NCBI GenBank assembly: GCA_905480145.1
Contig: CAJQPA010000017.1
Span: 58,740-122,739, forward strand
Length of the DNA: 64,000 bases
Source of the DNA: an uncultured Flavobacteriales bacterium
Lineage (GTDB): Bacteria > Bacteroidota > Bacteroidia > Flavobacteriales_D > Crocinitomicaceae
Direction: 5' to 3'
Shown piece by piece: positions 62,193 through 64,000 of the stretch (positions are counted from its first letter, which is position 1; each line of letters opens with the position of its first letter). The position numbers were made by a program, and so were the translations under genes. Below the pieces are notes generated by a model. That model worked only from the letters and a program-made list of their open reading frames with translations, searched no databases and was not told where the DNA came from.

Positions 62193-63536
62193 TTAGTTAG
62201 GAAAAAAAATAGAGAATGTTGTACCCTCACCTGGGGTGCTTTTTACATCAATGTTAGAGTTGTGTTCTCGTAATATTTTCTGAACATAATATAATCCTAG
62301 ACCAAATCCCTTCACATCATGAATGTTGCCAGTCGGAACACGGTAAAACTTATCAAAAATCATTTTGAGATCTTCTCGCTTGATTCCGATTCCATTATCT
62401 TCTATCGTAAGAAAGGTTCCTTTTTTATTATTGGAGGTGTGAACTGAAATAACAGGGTCCTTCTTGCAATATTTTGTAGCATTGTCCAACAAGTTGTAGA
62501 TCACATTGGTTATGTGAACTGGATCGACATGAATAGTGCTAGTAGAAGCATTTAAATCTAAGTTGACTACAACGTTTTTACCATTGAAACCAAGTTCTAG
62601 TGTATCCTTCGCTTCTTGCAGTAATTCATGTAAATCAAAATCTTCTTTTTTTAATTTAATTTCATTCTTGTCTAACTTGGCAATGTTTAAGACTCGTTCT
62701 ACTTGGTTTTCAAGGCGTTTGTTTTCTTTAAATATTAAGCCTGCATATTGGTGTATTTTTTCAGGTTCATTTGATATTTCTGAACGCATCAGCATTTCTG
62801 AAGAAAGACCAATGGTTGAAATTGGTGTTTTCAATTCATGCGTCATGTTATTAATAAAATCTGTTTTAACTTCTGAAAGGCGCTTTTGCTTCAAGATCAC
62901 GACAACAGCGTAGCCAAAAAACAACAACACCAGTATCACGATGGTACTCAAGTATAAATATGGCGAGATCGATTGGGTTTCAATTTCAATTTCACTTAAA
63001 TGTTCAATATTTGGAAAAAACACAGTGAAATAGTGCCCATCTTTTTTCCATTTCAACTGTTCAGAGGTGACTCCGTTAATTGTATCAGATGCTGCGAATG
63101 TTTGCTTGTCCGCAGTGAATTGTATCAGATTTCCAAAAACAATTGAATCCGTAAAACAATCATAGATTCCGTATTGAAAATTAGAGTGTACGTTTTGGTC
63201 GTAAAATTCTCTTTTCAATAGATTCTCCAAGTAATAGGGGTGAAGCTCTTCGTTAATGTCTGCCGAAAAGTAGTCTGGTTCAATTTGTTTAACAGCACCA
63301 TAAAGGTCAGAACTATCCGCTCTATTCGTGGCAATTTCACCTAAAACATTTCTTAGGGCCAATTGTACCTTTTCTTCAAAATGAATTTGATTCAAGCTAT
63401 TCTCTTTTTCTTGAATAGAAATTGCCGTTTCATGAAGTGAAGTGGTGTTCTTGATCCAAAATATTTGAACAATAAGTATGCTTAATACAGATAATACACC
63501 TAGAATTATTACCGCGTTTATTGTTCTTCTATTCAT
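62193..63536 (-). CDS. Membrane sensor histidine kinase (HisKA type)
   Basis: A 447-residue kinase (ATG at 63536, MNRRTINAVIILGVLSVLSILIVQIFW; a TTG at 63551 only adds five residues). Two membrane helices flank a periplasmic sensor of about 165 residues. Then come HisKA with NNMTHELKTPISTIGLSSEML (phospho-His) and HATPase with YNLLDNATKYC (N box), DNGIGIKRED, GFGLGLYYVQKI. No response regulator gene is in the window. Two outer-membrane barrel genes follow at 54 and three bases, so it is probably co-transcribed with them. Confidence 0.92.
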   Translation of the reverse strand: MNRRTINAVIILGVLSVLSILIVQIFWIKNTTSLHETAISIQEKENSLNQIHFEEKVQLALRNVLGEIATNRADSSDLYGAVKQIEPDYFSADINEELHPYYLENLLKREFYDQNVHSNFQYGIYDCFTDSIVFGNLIQFTADKQTFAASDTINGVTSEQLKWKKDGHYFTVFFPNIEHLSEIEIETQSISPYLYLSTIVILVLLFFGYAVVVILKQKRLSEVKTDFINNMTHELKTPISTIGLSSEMLMRSEISNEPEKIHQYAGLIFKENKRLENQVERVLNIAKLDKNEIKLKKEDFDLHELLQEAKDTLELGFNGKNVVVNLDLNASTSTIHVDPVHITNVIYNLLDNATKYCKKDPVISVHTSNNKKGTFLTIEDNGIGIKREDLKMIFDKFYRVPTGNIHDVKGFGLGLYYVQKILREHNSNIDVKSTPGEGTTFSIFFPN

Positions 63537-63802
63537 AGAATAAAAGTACAAAAAGAAATGATCTTAATAAGTTGGCTATCGATGTGTTTCTGAAGGTTGT
63601 CTTTAACTATAGATGTATATCTATTGTTTTTTTACTTTAGGGTAGGCGTTTCACAAAACCATTCCCGAATATTAGTTAACCATTCGCCCCAAATTTAGCA
63701 CTATAGAGTCTTATACCAACCTTCAGTATCTTTTGTTTTATTAAAAGTTTTTTTGTTTGTAAATTAGACTGACCTAATTAAGAGGTCTAAAACAAAATTA
63801 TT

Positions 63803-64000
63803 ATGCTAATGAAATGCTTCTCTTTTAAACAGAATACTATTCTCGCAGTTTTGTTAGTGCTGATTTGTTTTAATCTCAATGCAACTAATTATTATGTGGA
63901 TGATAATTCATCGACCGGAGATGTTTATTGTTTGAACGCAAATGGCGACAATGCGAATGATGGTTTAGATGCAAATAATCCTAAATTAACTTTGACGGAT
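63803..64000 (+). CDS. Secreted protein, N-terminal part, cut by window edge
   Basis: A reading frame open to base 64000. From ATG 63803 (or 63809) it encodes a signal peptide (MKCFSFKQN, hydrophobic helix, FNLNA) and then YYVDDNSSTGDVYCLNANG, followed by DNANDGLDANNPKLTLTD. The pattern of a Tyr-Val start and N-G-x-N-D-G-x-x-x-N-P-K-x-T is typical of Bacteroidota parallel-beta-helix proteins, often T9SS cargo. Most of the gene lies beyond the window, so the C-terminal sorting domain cannot be checked. Confidence 0.7.
   Translation, partial: MLMKCFSFKQNTILAVLLVLICFNLNATNYYVDDNSSTGDVYCLNANGDNANDGLDANNPKLTLTD

Noticed and set aside
63606..63640. Small hairpin ATAGAT...ATCTAT followed by T7
   Set aside because: It resembles a terminator on the plus strand, but no plus-strand gene ends there. 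The stem is short and AT-only, so I do not call it.

Overview
The window looks like chromosomal DNA of a marine or freshwater Flavobacteriales-type bacterium (Bacteroidota). Four things point there: strongly AT-rich sequence with A-rich leaders instead of clear Shine-Dalgarno sites; -7 promoter elements of the flavobacterial form TAnnTTTG; a secreted protein with a type IX secretion (type B) C-terminal domain; and families typical of the phylum (TonB receptor plus DUF4249 lipoprotein, HU-CCDC81/SPOR protein, split transketolase, DarA/DarB of dialkylresorcinol/flexirubin synthesis). The genus cannot be fixed from the sequence alone. No tRNA, rRNA, CRISPR array, insertion sequence or prophage was seen.

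Layout. 1-7.4 kb: a truncated lytic transglycosylase lipoprotein, uvrA, a secreted repeat protein, cutC and a GH20 hexosaminidase. 7.5-10.6 kb: a 58-residue lipoprotein missed by ordinary length cut-offs, and two tandem HisKA_2 sensor kinases. 10.6-13.8 kb (minus strand): sufS, sufE, a MIP18-family protein and fabF in one operon. 13.9-19.9 kb (plus strand): QueD/PTPS-like protein, folE, a Bax-inhibitor-1 protein, a 32-residue membrane peptide, a GH3-type acyl-adenylating enzyme with a secreted partner, a deoxynucleoside kinase and heptose epimerase. 19.9-24.4 kb (minus): TIGR04282 glycosyltransferase, rhodanese, DUF4249 lipoprotein and TonB receptor. 24.6-29.6 kb (plus): pheT, bioD and an unusual GNAT-BioA fusion. 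29.6-35.5 kb (minus): a seven-gene run holding both transketolase halves with a VWA gene between them, an ECF sigma factor with probable anti-sigma and Spy-like partners, and a class III aminotransferase. 35.7-42.9 kb: T9SS cargo, gap, an HU-CCDC81/SPOR protein, an MBL hydrolase, a DMT transporter and ribD.

43.0-53.9 kb is the most distinctive region: a tightly coupled plus-strand operon for a dialkylresorcinol/flexirubin-type lipid. It holds a methyltransferase, a small secreted protein, darA, darB, a small unknown protein, a BtrH-like acyltransferase, an ABC exporter, an ACP, a ketosynthase and a chain-length-factor-like ketosynthase, followed by an MFS transporter and a terminator. The ring-forming and chain-condensing enzymes are present. 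The ammonia-lyase, aryl ligase, ketoreductase and dehydratases of full flexirubin clusters are not in the window. I infer that the BtrH-like protein may join an acyl-ACP product to the resorcinol.

54.0-64.0 kb: an RND/MMPL exporter and polyprenyl synthase (plus), an unknown lipoprotein (minus), then a minus-strand operon of a sensor kinase, a DUF547-beta-barrel fusion and a POTRA-barrel protein. The right edge cuts a secreted protein. Gene density is very high. After the small ORFs are counted, no gene-free stretch exceeds 300 bases. The longest is 63537-63802, where I see only a weak hairpin.
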